A stretch of DNA of 64,000 nt from Pseudotabrizicola sediminis (GTDB lineage Bacteria > Pseudomonadota > Alphaproteobacteria > Rhodobacterales > Rhodobacteraceae). The position numbers were made by a program, and so were the translations under genes. Position 1 is the first letter of the stretch, and every line of letters starts with the position of its first letter. The DNA is taken from the NCBI RefSeq assembly GCF_004745575.1, contig NZ_RPEM01000009.1, positions 1-64,000 on the forward strand, read 5' to 3'. Positions 8,562 through 20,133 of the stretch are shown one piece after another. The notes under the pieces were generated by a model. The model did no database searches and had not been told where the DNA came from. It was given only the letters and a program-made list of their open reading frames with translations.

Positions 8562-9866
8562 ATGATCCCGCGTTATTCCCGCCCCGAGATGGTTGCCCTG
8601 TGGTCTCCGGCCACGAAATTCCGCATCTGGTTCGAGATCGAGGCCCATGCCTGCGACGCCATGGCAGACCTGGGGGTGATTCCGAAGGCCAATGCCGAGG
8701 CGGTGTGGCGCGCGAAGGATGTGGAATTCGACGTGGCGCGGATCGACGAGATCGAGGCGGTCACCAAGCATGACGTCATCGCCTTCCTGACCCATCTGGC
8801 CGAACATATCGGGGCCGATGATGCGCGTTTTGTGCATCAGGGCATGACCAGCTCCGACGTGCTGGACACCACGCTGAACGTGCAACTGGTGCGCGCGGCG
8901 GACCTGCTGCTCGCGGGCGTCGACCGGGTGCTGGCGGCGCTGAAGGCGCGCGCGCTGGAGCATAAGGACACCGTCCGCATCGGCCGCAGCCATGGCATCC
9001 ATGCCGAACCGACCACGATGGGCCTGACCTTCGCGCGGTTCTATGCCGAAATGGCGCGGGGTCGTGCGCGGCTGATCAATGCCCGCGCCGAAGTGGCGAC
9101 GGGGGCGATTTCCGGTGCTGTTGGCACCTTCGCCAACATCGACCCGCGCGTCGAGGAACATGTCTGCGCGCAACTGGGCCTGACGCCCGAGCCCATTTCC
9201 ACCCAAGTCATCCCGCGCGACCGGCATGCGATGTTCTTTGCCACGCTGGGGGTGATCGCCAGCAGCATCGAGAACATCGCGACCGAATTCCGCCACATGC
9301 AGCGCACCGAAGTGCTGGAGGCCGAAGAGTTTTTTTCCCCCGGTCAGAAGGGGTCGAGTGCCATGCCGCACAAGCGCAACCCTGTGCTGACCGAGAATCT
9401 GACAGGCCTTGCACGGCTGGTCCGCATGGCCGTGGTGCCCGCGATGGAGAATGTGGCGCTGTGGCATGAACGCGATATCAGCCACTCATCCGTTGAACGC
9501 GCGATCGGGCCGGATGCAACCATCACGCTGGATTTCGCCCTGCACCGTCTGGCGAATGTGGTAGAAAAACTGGTGGTTTACCCGGAAAACATGATGCGGA
9601 ACATGAGCAAGTTCCGCGGTCTGGTGATGAGCCAGCGGGTGCTGCTGGCGCTGACCCAAGCGGGCGTGTCGCGCGAAGACAGCTACCGTCTGGTTCAAAG
9701 AAACGCCATGAAGGTCTGGGAACAAGGCGCTGATTTCAAAACGGAATTGCTGGCCGACCCCGAAGTTCTGGCCGCCCTTTCCCCGGCGCAGATCGAAGAA
9801 AAATTCGATCTTGGCTATCACACCAAACATGTCGACACGATTTTTGCCCGGGTGTTCGGGGCCTGA
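8562..9866 (+). CDS. purB: Adenylosuccinate lyase
   Basis: 434 residues. PurB acts twice in purine synthesis: it releases fumarate from SAICAR to give AICAR, and from adenylosuccinate to give AMP. The fumarase/aspartase superfamily signature GSSAMPHKRNP (flexible catalytic loop), TSSDVLDTT and GRSHGIHAEPTTMG are present. The frame is open further upstream, but MIPRYSRPEM is the family start. A hairpin lies 34 bp after the stop. Confidence 0.97.
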   Translation: MIPRYSRPEMVALWSPATKFRIWFEIEAHACDAMADLGVIPKANAEAVWRAKDVEFDVARIDEIEAVTKHDVIAFLTHLAEHIGADDARFVHQGMTSSDVLDTTLNVQLVRAADLLLAGVDRVLAALKARALEHKDTVRIGRSHGIHAEPTTMGLTFARFYAEMARGRARLINARAEVATGAISGAVGTFANIDPRVEEHVCAQLGLTPEPISTQVIPRDRHAMFFATLGVIASSIENIATEFRHMQRTEVLEAEEFFSPGQKGSSAMPHKRNPVLTENLTGLARLVRMAVVPAMENVALWHERDISHSSVERAIGPDATITLDFALHRLANVVEKLVVYPENMMRNMSKFRGLVMSQRVLLALTQAGVSREDSYRLVQRNAMKVWEQGADFKTELLADPEVLAALSPAQIEEKFDLGYHTKHVDTIFARVFGA

Positions 9867-9899
9867 CGCCTGAAAGTCCGGCAGCTCACGAAAGTGTGA

Positions 9900-9923
9900 C
9901 CGGCGGGGTTATGCCCCCGCCGG
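9900..9923 (+). terminator. GC-rich hairpin after purB
   Basis: CCGGCGGGG pairs with CCCCGCCGG around a six-base loop, 34 bp after purB. No T run follows, so it may be a processing or stabilising hairpin. The inner arms GGCGGGG/CCCCGCC also occur in the two hairpins inside nnr. Confidence 0.45.
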
Positions 9924-9995
9924 CATGCCTTCTTGATGTGCTGCAATCCGTGCTACCCTTGGATTCCAGACATTTTACCATGGGAAGGACGCCTG

Positions 9996-10157
9996 ATGAA
10001 AACAACGCTTACCGCCGCCGTCATCGCGCTCATGCTGCTGCCATCGGTAGCGATGGCCCAATGCTCCGGGGCAAAAGAGATCACCGCCTCCTCTTGCAAA
10101 GAGGGCATGACCTGGGATCAGGCCAAGGGCGAATGCACCCTGACGCCCACCACCTGA
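9996..10157 (+). CDS. Small exported cysteine-containing protein
   Basis: 53 residues: a signal peptide (about 1-21, ending AMAQ) and a mature part of about 32 residues with three cysteines (QCSGA, SSCKEGM, GECTL). CKEGMTWDQAKGEC resembles a minimal chitin-binding (peritrophin-like) motif, but it is too short to assign. GGAAGGA precedes the ATG. It lies between purB and fliG on the same strand. Function unknown. Confidence 0.65.
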   Translation: MKTTLTAAVIALMLLPSVAMAQCSGAKEITASSCKEGMTWDQAKGECTLTPTT

Positions 10158-10177
10158 ACCGAAAACCACGGTTGGCT

Positions 10178-10192
10178 GTAACCCGGCGTTAA
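10178..10192 (+). promoter_or_regulatory. Near-consensus CtrA box upstream of fliG
   Basis: GTAA-N7-TTAA, seven of eight positions of the CtrA consensus, 49 bp before the chosen fliG start. CtrA controls flagellar genes in many Rhodobacterales, which fits the downstream gene. One-mismatch sites also arise by chance in the window, so the context carries most of the weight. Confidence 0.35.
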
Positions 10193-10241
10193 TTCTGGCG
10201 TGACACTCTGTCTTGGCAGGATCACCAGAACGGGACACATC

Positions 10242-11324
10242 ATGCCGGACGACTTTGGCCATGCTCTGGCGCGCATCACCCCGGTGCAGCGCGCCGTTTC
10301 TTTCGGCGGTTCGTTGGGCGAACGCCGCCCCCCCACCGCGCGCGAAAAGGCGGCGATCATCGTGCGCTTGATGCTGGCAGAGGGCGGGTCTTTGCCGGTC
10401 ACCTCGCTGCCAGACCACATGCAGGCAGCGCTGACCGAACAGATCGGCCAGATGCGCCTGGTGGATCGCAACACCCTGTCACAGGTGGTTGAGGAATTTC
10501 TGTCCGAGCTGGAAGAGGTGGGCCTGTCGTTCCCCGGCGGAATCGACGGCGCGCTGACCATGATGGATGGCCATATCAGCGCCACGGCGGCCAGCCGCCT
10601 GCGCCGCCTTGCCGGGGCGCTTGGCAATGGCGACCCGTGGGAGCGGCTGACCACCCTGCCGGTTGACCGGCTTTTGCCGGTGCTGGAGGCGGAGAGTGTG
10701 GAGGTGGCCGCTGTCATGCTGTCCAAACTGCCGGTGCCAAAGGCGGCCGAACTGCTGGGCCGCCTGCCGGGGGACCGGGCGCGCCGGGTGGTCTATGCGG
10801 TGTCGATGACCGGCAAGGTCGGCCCCGACACCGTGCGCCGCATCGGCCAGTCGCTGGCCATGCAGTTGGATGCGCAGCCCGCCAGCGCCTTTGACGCGGG
10901 CCCGGTAGAGCGGGTGGGGGCCATCCTCAACATCTCTACTTCGGCCACGCGCGATGACGTGCTGACCGGGCTGGATGCCGAAGATGCCGCCTTTGCCGAA
11001 CAGGTGCGCAAGGCGATTTTCACTTTTGCCCATATCCCCGCCCGCATCATGCCGCGCGACATCCCCAAGGTCGTGCGCATGATTGATCTGCCGGTGCTGG
11101 TGACGGCGCTTGCCGCGGCACAGACCAACCCGCGCGAAGCCCCGGCGGTGGAGTTCATTCTGGCAAACATGTCGCAGCGCATGGCGCAATCCATCCGCGA
11201 CGAAATGCAAACCCGTGGCAAGGTCAAGGACAAGGACGCCGAAGAAGCGATGACAAGCATTGTCACCACCATCCGTCAGCTGGAAGGGGCCGGTGAAATC
11301 GTCATGAACCGCGACGAGGAGTGA
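10242..11324 (+). CDS. fliG: Divergent FliG-like flagellar motor switch protein
   Basis: 360 residues with FliG architecture: N-terminal domain (REKAAIIVRLMLAEGG at about 30-45), middle domain (about 125-215) and C-terminal domain (about 240-345, with NMSQRMAQSIRDEM near the end). FliG couples stator force to the C-ring rotor. By eye the middle-domain EHPQ motif is replaced by ESVE, and the acidic DD of the torque helix by MP (in IMPRDIP). No other flagellar gene is nearby. It is therefore a divergent, isolated FliG paralogue, which may or may not serve the main motor. The start at 10242 is preferred to the in-frame start at 10200. Confidence 0.8.
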   Translation: MPDDFGHALARITPVQRAVSFGGSLGERRPPTAREKAAIIVRLMLAEGGSLPVTSLPDHMQAALTEQIGQMRLVDRNTLSQVVEEFLSELEEVGLSFPGGIDGALTMMDGHISATAASRLRRLAGALGNGDPWERLTTLPVDRLLPVLEAESVEVAAVMLSKLPVPKAAELLGRLPGDRARRVVYAVSMTGKVGPDTVRRIGQSLAMQLDAQPASAFDAGPVERVGAILNISTSATRDDVLTGLDAEDAAFAEQVRKAIFTFAHIPARIMPRDIPKVVRMIDLPVLVTALAAAQTNPREAPAVEFILANMSQRMAQSIRDEMQTRGKVKDKDAEEAMTSIVTTIRQLEGAGEIVMNRDEE

Positions 11325-11408
11325 TCTGCCCTCCTGACCACGGGGCCAAGGCCACGGCCTTGTGAACCCCGGACAGGCAAGATAGCGTCCGCCGCAAAAG
11401 GACGCCTC

Positions 11409-12308
11409 ATGACCCTGCCCCCGACAGCCCTGCCCACAATCAAAGACACCAAAAGCGGCATCTTGTTGATGGTGCTTGCCATTTTCTGCTTTGCAGCGAT
11501 GGATGCCGTGGCCAAGGGGCTGATCGCGCGCTATCCGGTGCCGCAGGTGATCTGGGCGCGCTTTGCCGGGCAGGTGCTGATCGTGGCGGTGCTGCTGGGG
11601 CCGCGTCTGCCTGCCATGCTGCGCACCCGCTGGCCCCTGCTGCACCTGATCCGAGGGGTGTGTCAGCTGGGTGCGATCGGCTGTTTCTTTTCGGCCCTGC
11701 CCCATATCGGGCTGGCCGAAGCGACGGCGCTTGGTGACCTGAACCCGGTGCTGATCACGCTGGGGGCGGCGCTTTTCCTGGGCGAACGCCTTGGGCCGCG
11801 CCGGATTGCGGGCGTGGTGGCCGCACTGATCGGCGCGCTGATCATCATCCGCCCTGGCCTGTCGGTGTTTACCCCCGCCGCCCTGCTACCGCTGGCTGCC
11901 GCCGTGTTCTATGCCATCAGCGCCCTGCTGACCCGCCATCTTGGCCCGCAGGAAACCGCCTGGACGCCGCTGATCCTTGGCGCGTTGTTCGGCATGGCGG
12001 CCACAAGTGTCACCCTGCCCTTTGTCTGGGTGCCGGTGCCGATGGCCGACTGGCCGCTGTTCGCGCTGATCGGCGCGCTTGGCACCGCGGCCAACCTGTT
12101 CCTGATCCGGTCGTTCACGCTGGCGCAGGCGGGATCTGTCGCACCTTTCGCCTATGCCGGGCTGATTTTCGCCACCGGCTGGGGCTATATCCTGTACGGT
12201 GAGGTGCCTGATCTGCCCACCATCATCGGTGCGCTTGTGATCGTGGCGGCGGGTCTTTATGTCTGGCACCGCGAAACCCGGGTGCATGGCGCATCCAAGA
12301 CCCAGTAA
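11409..12308 (+). CDS. DMT superfamily (EamA) transporter
   Basis: 299 residues with about ten hydrophobic helices in two EamA repeats (about 15-140 and 155-290). The first starts GILLMVLAIFCFAAMDAVAKGL; the second ends LPTIIGALVIVAAGLYVWHRE. Members export small metabolites or drugs from the cytoplasm; the substrate is unknown. The stop is nine bases before the acyltransferase ATG, so the two genes are probably co-transcribed. Two other EamA genes lie in the window (29137 and 54993). Confidence 0.88.
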   Translation: MTLPPTALPTIKDTKSGILLMVLAIFCFAAMDAVAKGLIARYPVPQVIWARFAGQVLIVAVLLGPRLPAMLRTRWPLLHLIRGVCQLGAIGCFFSALPHIGLAEATALGDLNPVLITLGAALFLGERLGPRRIAGVVAALIGALIIIRPGLSVFTPAALLPLAAAVFYAISALLTRHLGPQETAWTPLILGALFGMAATSVTLPFVWVPVPMADWPLFALIGALGTAANLFLIRSFTLAQAGSVAPFAYAGLIFATGWGYILYGEVPDLPTIIGALVIVAAGLYVWHRETRVHGASKTQ

Positions 12309-12317
12309 ACGGACCGG

Positions 12318-13199
12318 ATGACCGAACCTGACGCCCACATATCTGGCACCTGGCGGCAATGGCTGACCGACCGCAGCATCCGCGCGGTGCTGTGGCTGCT
12401 GTTGGCGCTGCCCTACCGCTGGCGCGTGCCGCTGTGTGGCTGGATCATGGCGCGTCTGATTGCGCCCATGGCCGGCTGGCCACAGCGCATCCGTGACAAC
12501 CTTTCGCACACCCTGCCCGACCTTCCCGAAGACCAGATCGCCCGCATGGTGGCCCGCGTGCCGGAAAACATCGGGCGCACGGTGATCGAGATCTATTCGG
12601 GGGCCGAATTCATCGCCCGCACCACCGAACTGCCGCTGACGGGAGGCGGTGTTGCGGCGCTGGAGGCAGCGCATGCCGCCAGCCAACCCGTCATCCTCGC
12701 CACCGGGCATTTCGGCAATTACGATGCGGTGCGTGCGGCGCTGATCGCGCGCGGCTACAAACTTGGCGCGCTGTATCGTCCGATGTCGAACCCCTGGTTC
12801 AATGATCATTATGTGCAGGCCATCGGCACCATCGGCCAGCCGCTCTTTGAACGCGGGCGGCAGGGCATGGGGCAGATGCTGAAACATCTGCGCGCAGGCG
12901 GCATGCTGGGCATCCTGCCCGATCAGCGCATGCACAAGGGCGTCAAGCTGACCTTCTTCGGGCAAGAGGCGCTGACCGCGCTGTCCGCCGCCGACATGGC
13001 GCTGAAGTATAACGCGGTGCTGATCCCGACCTATGCCATCCGCCAGCCGGATGGCTTGTCGTTTCAGATCATCGTAGATCCCCCGATCCCGCACTCGACG
13101 CCGGAAATCATGACACAGGCGCTGAATGACAATCTGGAACGGCTGATCCGGCAATATCCCGAGCAGTGGTTCTGGATCCACCGCCGGTGGAAGCCGTAA
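12318..13199 (+). CDS. LpxL/HtrB-type lysophospholipid or lipid A acyltransferase
   Basis: 293 residues. The HX4D catalytic motif is in TGHFGNYDA (H131, D136). ALYRPMSNPWFN and GILPDQRMHKGVKLTFFG are typical LpxL/LpxM blocks. An N-terminal hydrophobic stretch (about 22-45) would anchor it at the inner face of the cytoplasmic membrane. It would add a secondary acyl chain to lipid A or acylate a lysolipid. It follows the DMT transporter by nine bases. Confidence 0.88.
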   Translation: MTEPDAHISGTWRQWLTDRSIRAVLWLLLALPYRWRVPLCGWIMARLIAPMAGWPQRIRDNLSHTLPDLPEDQIARMVARVPENIGRTVIEIYSGAEFIARTTELPLTGGGVAALEAAHAASQPVILATGHFGNYDAVRAALIARGYKLGALYRPMSNPWFNDHYVQAIGTIGQPLFERGRQGMGQMLKHLRAGGMLGILPDQRMHKGVKLTFFGQEALTALSAADMALKYNAVLIPTYAIRQPDGLSFQIIVDPPIPHSTPEIMTQALNDNLERLIRQYPEQWFWIHRRWKP

Positions 13200-13202
13200 G
13201 GT

Positions 13203-13901
13203 CTATTTGGCTTGCGCCGCTGCCAGCACATCTGCCGGGCCTTCGGTCTGAACCACCACCACCACCGGATCGGGGCCAGAAACCTCAGCCGTCATCTCGA
13301 ACGGGGCCTGCCCCGGCCAGTCGGCCACCGACTGCCAGTCGGTGACGATATTGGTATAGGTCACCTCGCGCCCCTCATTCTCGCCCCGGCCGATGGCCAC
13401 GGTGGCTTCGGGCAGATAACGGATCACCTGAATGCGTGCCGGTTTGGTCAGCGGCGGGTCCGCCTCGGCGCGAATGACAATCTGATCACCGTCACGCGTC
13501 ACCGTAAGCCGCACCGGGCTGGCCTGCGCCTGATGCCGGCGGATCGCCGCGGCCACCTGCACCGGATCATTGCCCTCTACGCGGTCCAATCCCCCGACAA
13601 TCATCTGCGGGGTGTAAATCATCCGGCTGCCAACCGCCTTGGCATAGGCTTTTTGCCGCTGGGTGAAGGCAGGGCTGGCGAAGGTATCGCGCCAGCCGAT
13701 GTAATCCCAATAGTCCACATGCAGCGACAGGGCGATGACATCGGGGCTTTTGACCAGTTCCACCATGAATTCATCGGCGGGGGGGCAGGAAGAACAGCCC
13801 TGAGATGTGTAGAGTTCCACCAGAACCGGCGACGTCTGCGCCTGTGCTGCACCGGCAATGCCGATCCAAAGCCCGAAAGTCGCGCTGACCAATAACCGCA
13901 T
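13203..13901 (-). CDS. DUF1223 thioredoxin-like exported protein
   Basis: 232 residues with a signal peptide (about 1-21, ending AQAQ). The DUF1223 hallmark VELYTSQGCSSCPPADEFM, with a CxxC motif, is at about residues 25-45. HVDYWDYIGWRDTFASPAFTQRQ and YTPQMIVGG follow, again typical. Family proteins are predicted periplasmic thiol-disulfide proteins; the substrate is unknown. The frame extends 38 codons upstream, but the signal peptide marks the start at 13901. It is divergent from acnA and converges on the acyltransferase gene. Confidence 0.88.
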   Translation of the reverse strand: MRLLVSATFGLWIGIAGAAQAQTSPVLVELYTSQGCSSCPPADEFMVELVKSPDVIALSLHVDYWDYIGWRDTFASPAFTQRQKAYAKAVGSRMIYTPQMIVGGLDRVEGNDPVQVAAAIRRHQAQASPVRLTVTRDGDQIVIRAEADPPLTKPARIQVIRYLPEATVAIGRGENEGREVTYTNIVTDWQSVADWPGQAPFEMTAEVSGPDPVVVVVQTEGPADVLAAAQAK

Positions 13902-14057
13902 CGTCACGTTGTCATCCCCAAATCTGCCCTTTCGTTCTACAGACAGGACCCGTGCGCTGCCAATCAAGGTTTTGCGAGGGCAAGACCATTTCCCATCACG
14001 GTTCTGTCGTGCCAAGATGCAATCAAGTTGACTGAAACGAGGACTGGATTATTGGCA

Positions 14058-14073
14058 TACAATTGTATACAAA
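14058..14073. promoter_or_regulatory. Overlapping palindromes upstream of acnA (GntR-like operator)
   Basis: ATACAATTGTAT at 14058-14069 and TTGTATACAA at 14064-14073 are two perfect overlapping palindromes, 75-90 bp before the acnA start, in the divergent region with the DUF1223 gene. TTGTATACAA resembles operators of FCD-type GntR regulators. The regulator is not known. Confidence 0.4.
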
Positions 14074-14147
14074 GCCAGCGATTCCCCGGCCCATGCGGCT
14101 GGACACGACCTTAAGCCATTCCCAATCCAATAGCCAAGAGGCCCAAA

Positions 14148-16922
<2,775 letters not shown>

Positions 16923-17253
16923 TCAGGGCGCTTTTCTGGGGTCTTTACGGATCAAAGACCACGTGAGACGCAGATTGAAAAGCCCGGACCGCAAGGTCCG
17001 GGCTTTTTGGCCGCAGTGCCGCGGACAGGAACGTTTGGACGGTCTTGTTAACTCCTTGTTCAGACTTTGCCGGCAATGCTGATGAGTGTTGTAACCAGTG
17101 CCAAAAGTTTTTTCATGCCATCCCGCTCCCCCCAGATCGCGCCGCATCATGCGCCAAAGGCCCGAAAGACGCACGGCGCCATGTGCCTGCCGTGGGGAGA
17201 GCTGATGGTGTTTGTGCTGTTGGGACTGATGCTGTTGGAGTAAGCGGCGGGTG
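16923..17253. other. 331-bp convergent gap between acnA and ccmG
   Basis: The gap holds the acnA terminator (16981-17008). The rest shows no RNA gene. A 42-codon frame at 17115-17243 on the plus strand lacks a Shine-Dalgarno and ends in a short hydrophobic stretch. I do not consider it supported. Confidence 0.6.
16981..17008 (+). terminator. Rho-independent terminator of acnA
   Basis: AGCCCGGACC pairs with GGTCCGGGCT around GCAA, followed by a T run. It lies 58 bp after the acnA stop. Confidence 0.85.
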
Positions 17254-17799
17254 TCAGCCCGCCGCTTGCGCGGCCAGGGCTGCGGCCAGGGCGGGTACGA
17301 ACCGGTTTTCGTAATCGGTCCCGATCAGCGGCCCGATGAACCGCATTGCCACCGTGCCATCGCCACGCAGGATGAACGTCTCTGGCGGCGCGGTCACGCC
17401 CCATTCCACCCGGTTGCGACCCTGCGGATCGGTTGCCACGCCAAAGAACGGGTTCCCTTCCTCGGCCAGATAGGCAATCGCCTTGGCGTCATCATCCATG
17501 ATGTTGATGCCTGCCACCCGCACCCCATCGGCCGCCATCTGCATCAGCACCGGATGTTCCGCCCGGCAGGGCGGGCACCAGGTGGCGAAGAAATTCACCA
17601 CCGTCACCTGGCCCGTGCGTAAATCGGCATCGGTCAGCTGCGGCACACCTGCAAGCCCGGTCACCGGCACCACCGGAGCGGCGCGATCCTGAAACGCGGT
17701 CGGCATGTCATTGGGGTTCTTCTGCATCATCTGCACGTAAAACGCCCCGGCCAGCCCGGCAAAAATCAGCGGCGGCAAGGCCATCAACCACTTAGCCAT
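17254..17799 (-). CDS. ccmG: Thiol:disulfide interchange protein CcmG/DsbE
   Basis: 181 residues. A membrane anchor (about 5-23) is followed by a periplasmic thioredoxin fold with active site FFATWCPPCRAEHP (WCPPC). It keeps apocytochrome c haem-binding cysteines reduced for haem attachment. GVTAPPETFILRGDG is the cis-proline region typical of CcmG. It is the last gene of ccmABCDG; its ATG overlaps the ccmD stop by eight bases. Confidence 0.93.
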   Translation of the reverse strand: MAKWLMALPPLIFAGLAGAFYVQMMQKNPNDMPTAFQDRAAPVVPVTGLAGVPQLTDADLRTGQVTVVNFFATWCPPCRAEHPVLMQMAADGVRVAGINIMDDDAKAIAYLAEEGNPFFGVATDPQGRNRVEWGVTAPPETFILRGDGTVAMRFIGPLIGTDYENRFVPALAAALAAQAAG

Positions 17800-17959
17800 T
17801 TGTCTTCGCCTTTCCCTGCCGCGCCTCAACCTCTTGCAACTGCCGCTTGACCCGTCGCCCCTGCCACAGGGTCAGCGCAACCACCGCCGCCACCAGCACA
17901 ATCGTCGCCCCATAAGATGACAGCACCGCCACCGCATAGCGGCCCAGATCGGGGATCAT
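17792..17959 (-). CDS. ccmD: Haem exporter protein CcmD
   Basis: 55 residues with one transmembrane helix (about 8-33, GRYAVAVLSSYGATIVLVAAVV) and a basic cytoplasmic tail (GRRVKRQLQEVEAR), the standard CcmD pattern. CcmD helps release holo-CcmE from the CcmABC complex. It overlaps ccmC by four bases (ATGA) and ccmG by eight bases, so translation is coupled. Confidence 0.88.
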   Translation of the reverse strand: MIPDLGRYAVAVLSSYGATIVLVAAVVALTLWQGRRVKRQLQEVEARQGKAKTNG

Positions 17960-18687
17960 GCCAGACGCTCCTGTGCCAGCAGCGCAGACAGACGTCGCGC
18001 GCGAATCTCGGTTCGGGTTCGCATCAGCACCAGCGCCACGAACAGCAGCACAAATCCCAAGATGCACACCACCAGCGGCACGTAATAAGCCACGTCGATC
18101 GGGTCTTTTTCGCCCACCTTCAGAATGGTCGAGTCCTGATGCAGCCCCTGATTCCAGAACTTCACCGCATACCGCGACAGCACCGCAAAGACCGACCCGA
18201 CCATGCACAGCACGGCTGTCAGATCGGCAGCGGTATCGGGGTCATCCACCGCCTGCCACAGCGCGATATAGCCAAGGTAGAACAGCGCCAGAATCAGGAA
18301 CGCGGTCAGGCGCGGGTCCCAGGCCCACCAGGTGCCCCACATCGGCTGCCCCCACAGCGCGCCGGTCACCAGCGCGATCAGGGTGAATGTCAGCCCCACA
18401 GGCGCCGCTGCCTTGGCGGCAAGCGCGCTCACATGATGGCGCCGGATCAGCCAGATCAGGCTGGCCACCAGCATCATCACCCAGGCATTGATCGCCATCA
18501 TCGCGGTCGGCACATGCAGGAAGATGATCTTCACCGTGGACCCTTGCCGGAAGTCATCCGGCGTAAAGAAGAACCCCCAGATCAGCCCGGTCACCAGGCT
18601 GACCACAGTCAGCCCGACCACCACGGGCAAAACCCGGGCAGATACCTGCATGAACCGTTTTGGATTGGCATATTCCCAGACTGACAT
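17956..18687 (-). CDS. ccmC: Haem exporter/handling protein CcmC
   Basis: 243 residues with six transmembrane helices. The tryptophan-rich haem-handling motif WGTWWAWDPR is at about residues 117-126, flanked by the conserved histidines (FLHVPTAMM and LHQDST). CcmC loads haem onto CcmE at the periplasmic face. It lies 54 bp after ccmB and overlaps ccmD by four bases. Confidence 0.95.
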   Translation of the reverse strand: MSVWEYANPKRFMQVSARVLPVVVGLTVVSLVTGLIWGFFFTPDDFRQGSTVKIIFLHVPTAMMAINAWVMMLVASLIWLIRRHHVSALAAKAAAPVGLTFTLIALVTGALWGQPMWGTWWAWDPRLTAFLILALFYLGYIALWQAVDDPDTAADLTAVLCMVGSVFAVLSRYAVKFWNQGLHQDSTILKVGEKDPIDVAYYVPLVVCILGFVLLFVALVLMRTRTEIRARRLSALLAQERLA

Positions 18688-18741
18688 CAGGCTGCCCTAC
18701 CCTCTCTTGCGAACCGTCTCAAGTCACACTCCCGTCAAAGC

Positions 18742-19398
18742 TCAGCGAAGATTGACGCGGAGCGCCGCCGCCGCCGCAAAGGGCAGCAGCGCCACCGCCC
18801 CCGCGGTGATTCCCGCCAGCAGCAACAGCGGCACCAGCGCTTCGGCCCCGGTGGCCCCGCGCTTCACCACTTCCGCGCCAAAGATCAGCGTCGGCACATA
18901 CAAGGGCAGCACCAGCAGCGACAACAGCAGCCCGCCGCGCTTGATGCCCACCGTCAGCGCCGCGCCAAAGGCCCCGATCACCGACAGCGCCGGTGTACCC
19001 GCCGCAAGGCTGACCACCAGCCACAGATAACCCGGCCCCGGCAGGTTCAACAATACCCCCAGCATCGGGGCACACAGCGTCAGCGGCAGGCCCGTCACCA
19101 GCCAATGGGCAAGCGCCTTGACCGCCACCACCCCTTCCAGCGGAATGGGCGAAGTCGCCAGCAGGTCCAGCGAGCCATCCTCGAAATCCAGCGCAAAGAT
19201 CCGGTCGAGCGACAAAAGGCAGGCCAGCAACGCCCCCACCCACAGGATACCGGGCGCAATCTTCGCAAGCGTCGCCGGTTCAGGCCCCACCCCCAACGGC
19301 ACCAGCACCGCCACCAGCAGGAAAAACGCAAGGCCCAGCCCAAAGCCCCCTCCGGCGCGGAACGCCAGCCGCAGATCGCGGATCAGCAGGGCATTCAT
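18742..19398 (-). CDS. ccmB: Haem exporter protein CcmB
   Basis: 218 residues with six hydrophobic segments. It is the membrane subunit of the CcmAB ABC complex that powers release of haem-loaded CcmE. Typical stretches are [20 protein letters not shown] (about 65-84) and [21 protein letters not shown] (about 129-149). Its ATG overlaps the ccmA stop by four bases. Confidence 0.93.
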   Translation of the reverse strand: MNALLIRDLRLAFRAGGGFGLGLAFFLLVAVLVPLGVGPEPATLAKIAPGILWVGALLACLLSLDRIFALDFEDGSLDLLATSPIPLEGVVAVKALAHWLVTGLPLTLCAPMLGVLLNLPGPGYLWLVVSLAAGTPALSVIGAFGAALTVGIKRGGLLLSLLVLPLYVPTLIFGAEVVKRGATGAEALVPLLLLAGITAGAVALLPFAAAAALRVNLR

Positions 19399-20018
19399 GT
19401 GAACGCCTCGTCAAAGCCGCCGCCGGTCGCGACCGGAGCCTTGGCCTTGAATGGCCCGAGGTCCAGCACCGCAGCCTCGGTCAGCCCCAGATCAATATGG
19501 GTGGCGATCAGCACCATACCGCCCGCCCCCAGATGCGCCCGCACCACGCCCGCAAACAGTGCCACGGATGCGGTATCAAGCGACACCGTCGGCTCGTCCA
19601 GCACCCAGATGGCGCGTCCCGTCACCAGCAGCCGCGCCAGCCCCAGCCGCCGCTTCTGCCCGGCCGACAGGTTGGCCGCCCTTCGCGCACGCAGATCGGT
19701 CAGGTTCATCTGCGCCATCGCGTCCGTCACCCCGCCAACCCCGTGGATCGCGGCCCAGAACTGAAGATTCTCCTCCACCGTCAGCACCGCTTTCAGCCCG
19801 TCGGCATGGGCGGCGTAGGTCAGGCTTTCGGGCGGCGCGCTGATGCTGCCAGCCACTGCCGGCTGCAACCCGGCCAAGGTGCGCAACAGCGTGGTCTTGC
19901 CCACCCCGTTCGGTCCGCGCAGGATCAACGCCTGCCCGGGCTCCACCGAAAAGCTCACGCCCTCCAGCACCGTCAGGCCACCGCGCGCCACCGCCAGATT
20001 GTCCACCACCAGATCCAT
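19395..20018 (-). CDS. ccmA: Haem exporter ATP-binding protein CcmA
   Basis: 207 residues. It is the ABC ATPase subunit: Walker [10 protein letters not shown] at about residues 34-42, signature [15 protein letters not shown], and Walker [13 protein letters not shown]. It is the first gene of ccm[19 protein letters not shown] is chosen as the start because of the GGGGG just before it; the frame continues to 20288 with sequence unlike the family. No ccmE, ccmF or ccmH lies in the window. Confidence 0.93.
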   Translation of the reverse strand: MDLVVDNLAVARGGLTVLEGVSFSVEPGQALILRGPNGVGKTTLLRTLAGLQPAVAGSISAPPESLTYAAHADGLKAVLTVEENLQFWAAIHGVGGVTDAMAQMNLTDLRARRAANLSAGQKRRLGLARLLVTGRAIWVLDEPTVSLDTASVALFAGVVRAHLGAGGMVLIATHIDLGLTEAAVLDLGPFKAKAPVATGGGFDEAFT

Positions 20019-20133
20019 GCCCCCAGCCCTATCCCAAGCCATGCGACACGAAAAGACCCCGTAACGGCCTGCGGCACCATGGCAATCCACTGCTCCCGGC
20101 CTTACGTTGCTGCAAACACACAAAGGATACCCC

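Noticed and set aside
9933-9946. FNR-like TTGATGTGCTGCAA after purB
   Set aside because: The second half-site is wrong (TGCAA for ATCAA), so it is not a convincing FNR box.
17046-17060. TTAA-N7-TTCA in the acnA-ccmG gap, a one-mismatch CtrA match
   Set aside because: It lies between two convergent gene ends where no promoter is needed, and shows that one-mismatch matches occur by chance.
17115-17243. 42-codon plus-strand frame ending in a hydrophobic stretch after acnA
   Set aside because: No Shine-Dalgarno, no recognisable family and it lies after a terminator in a convergent gap.
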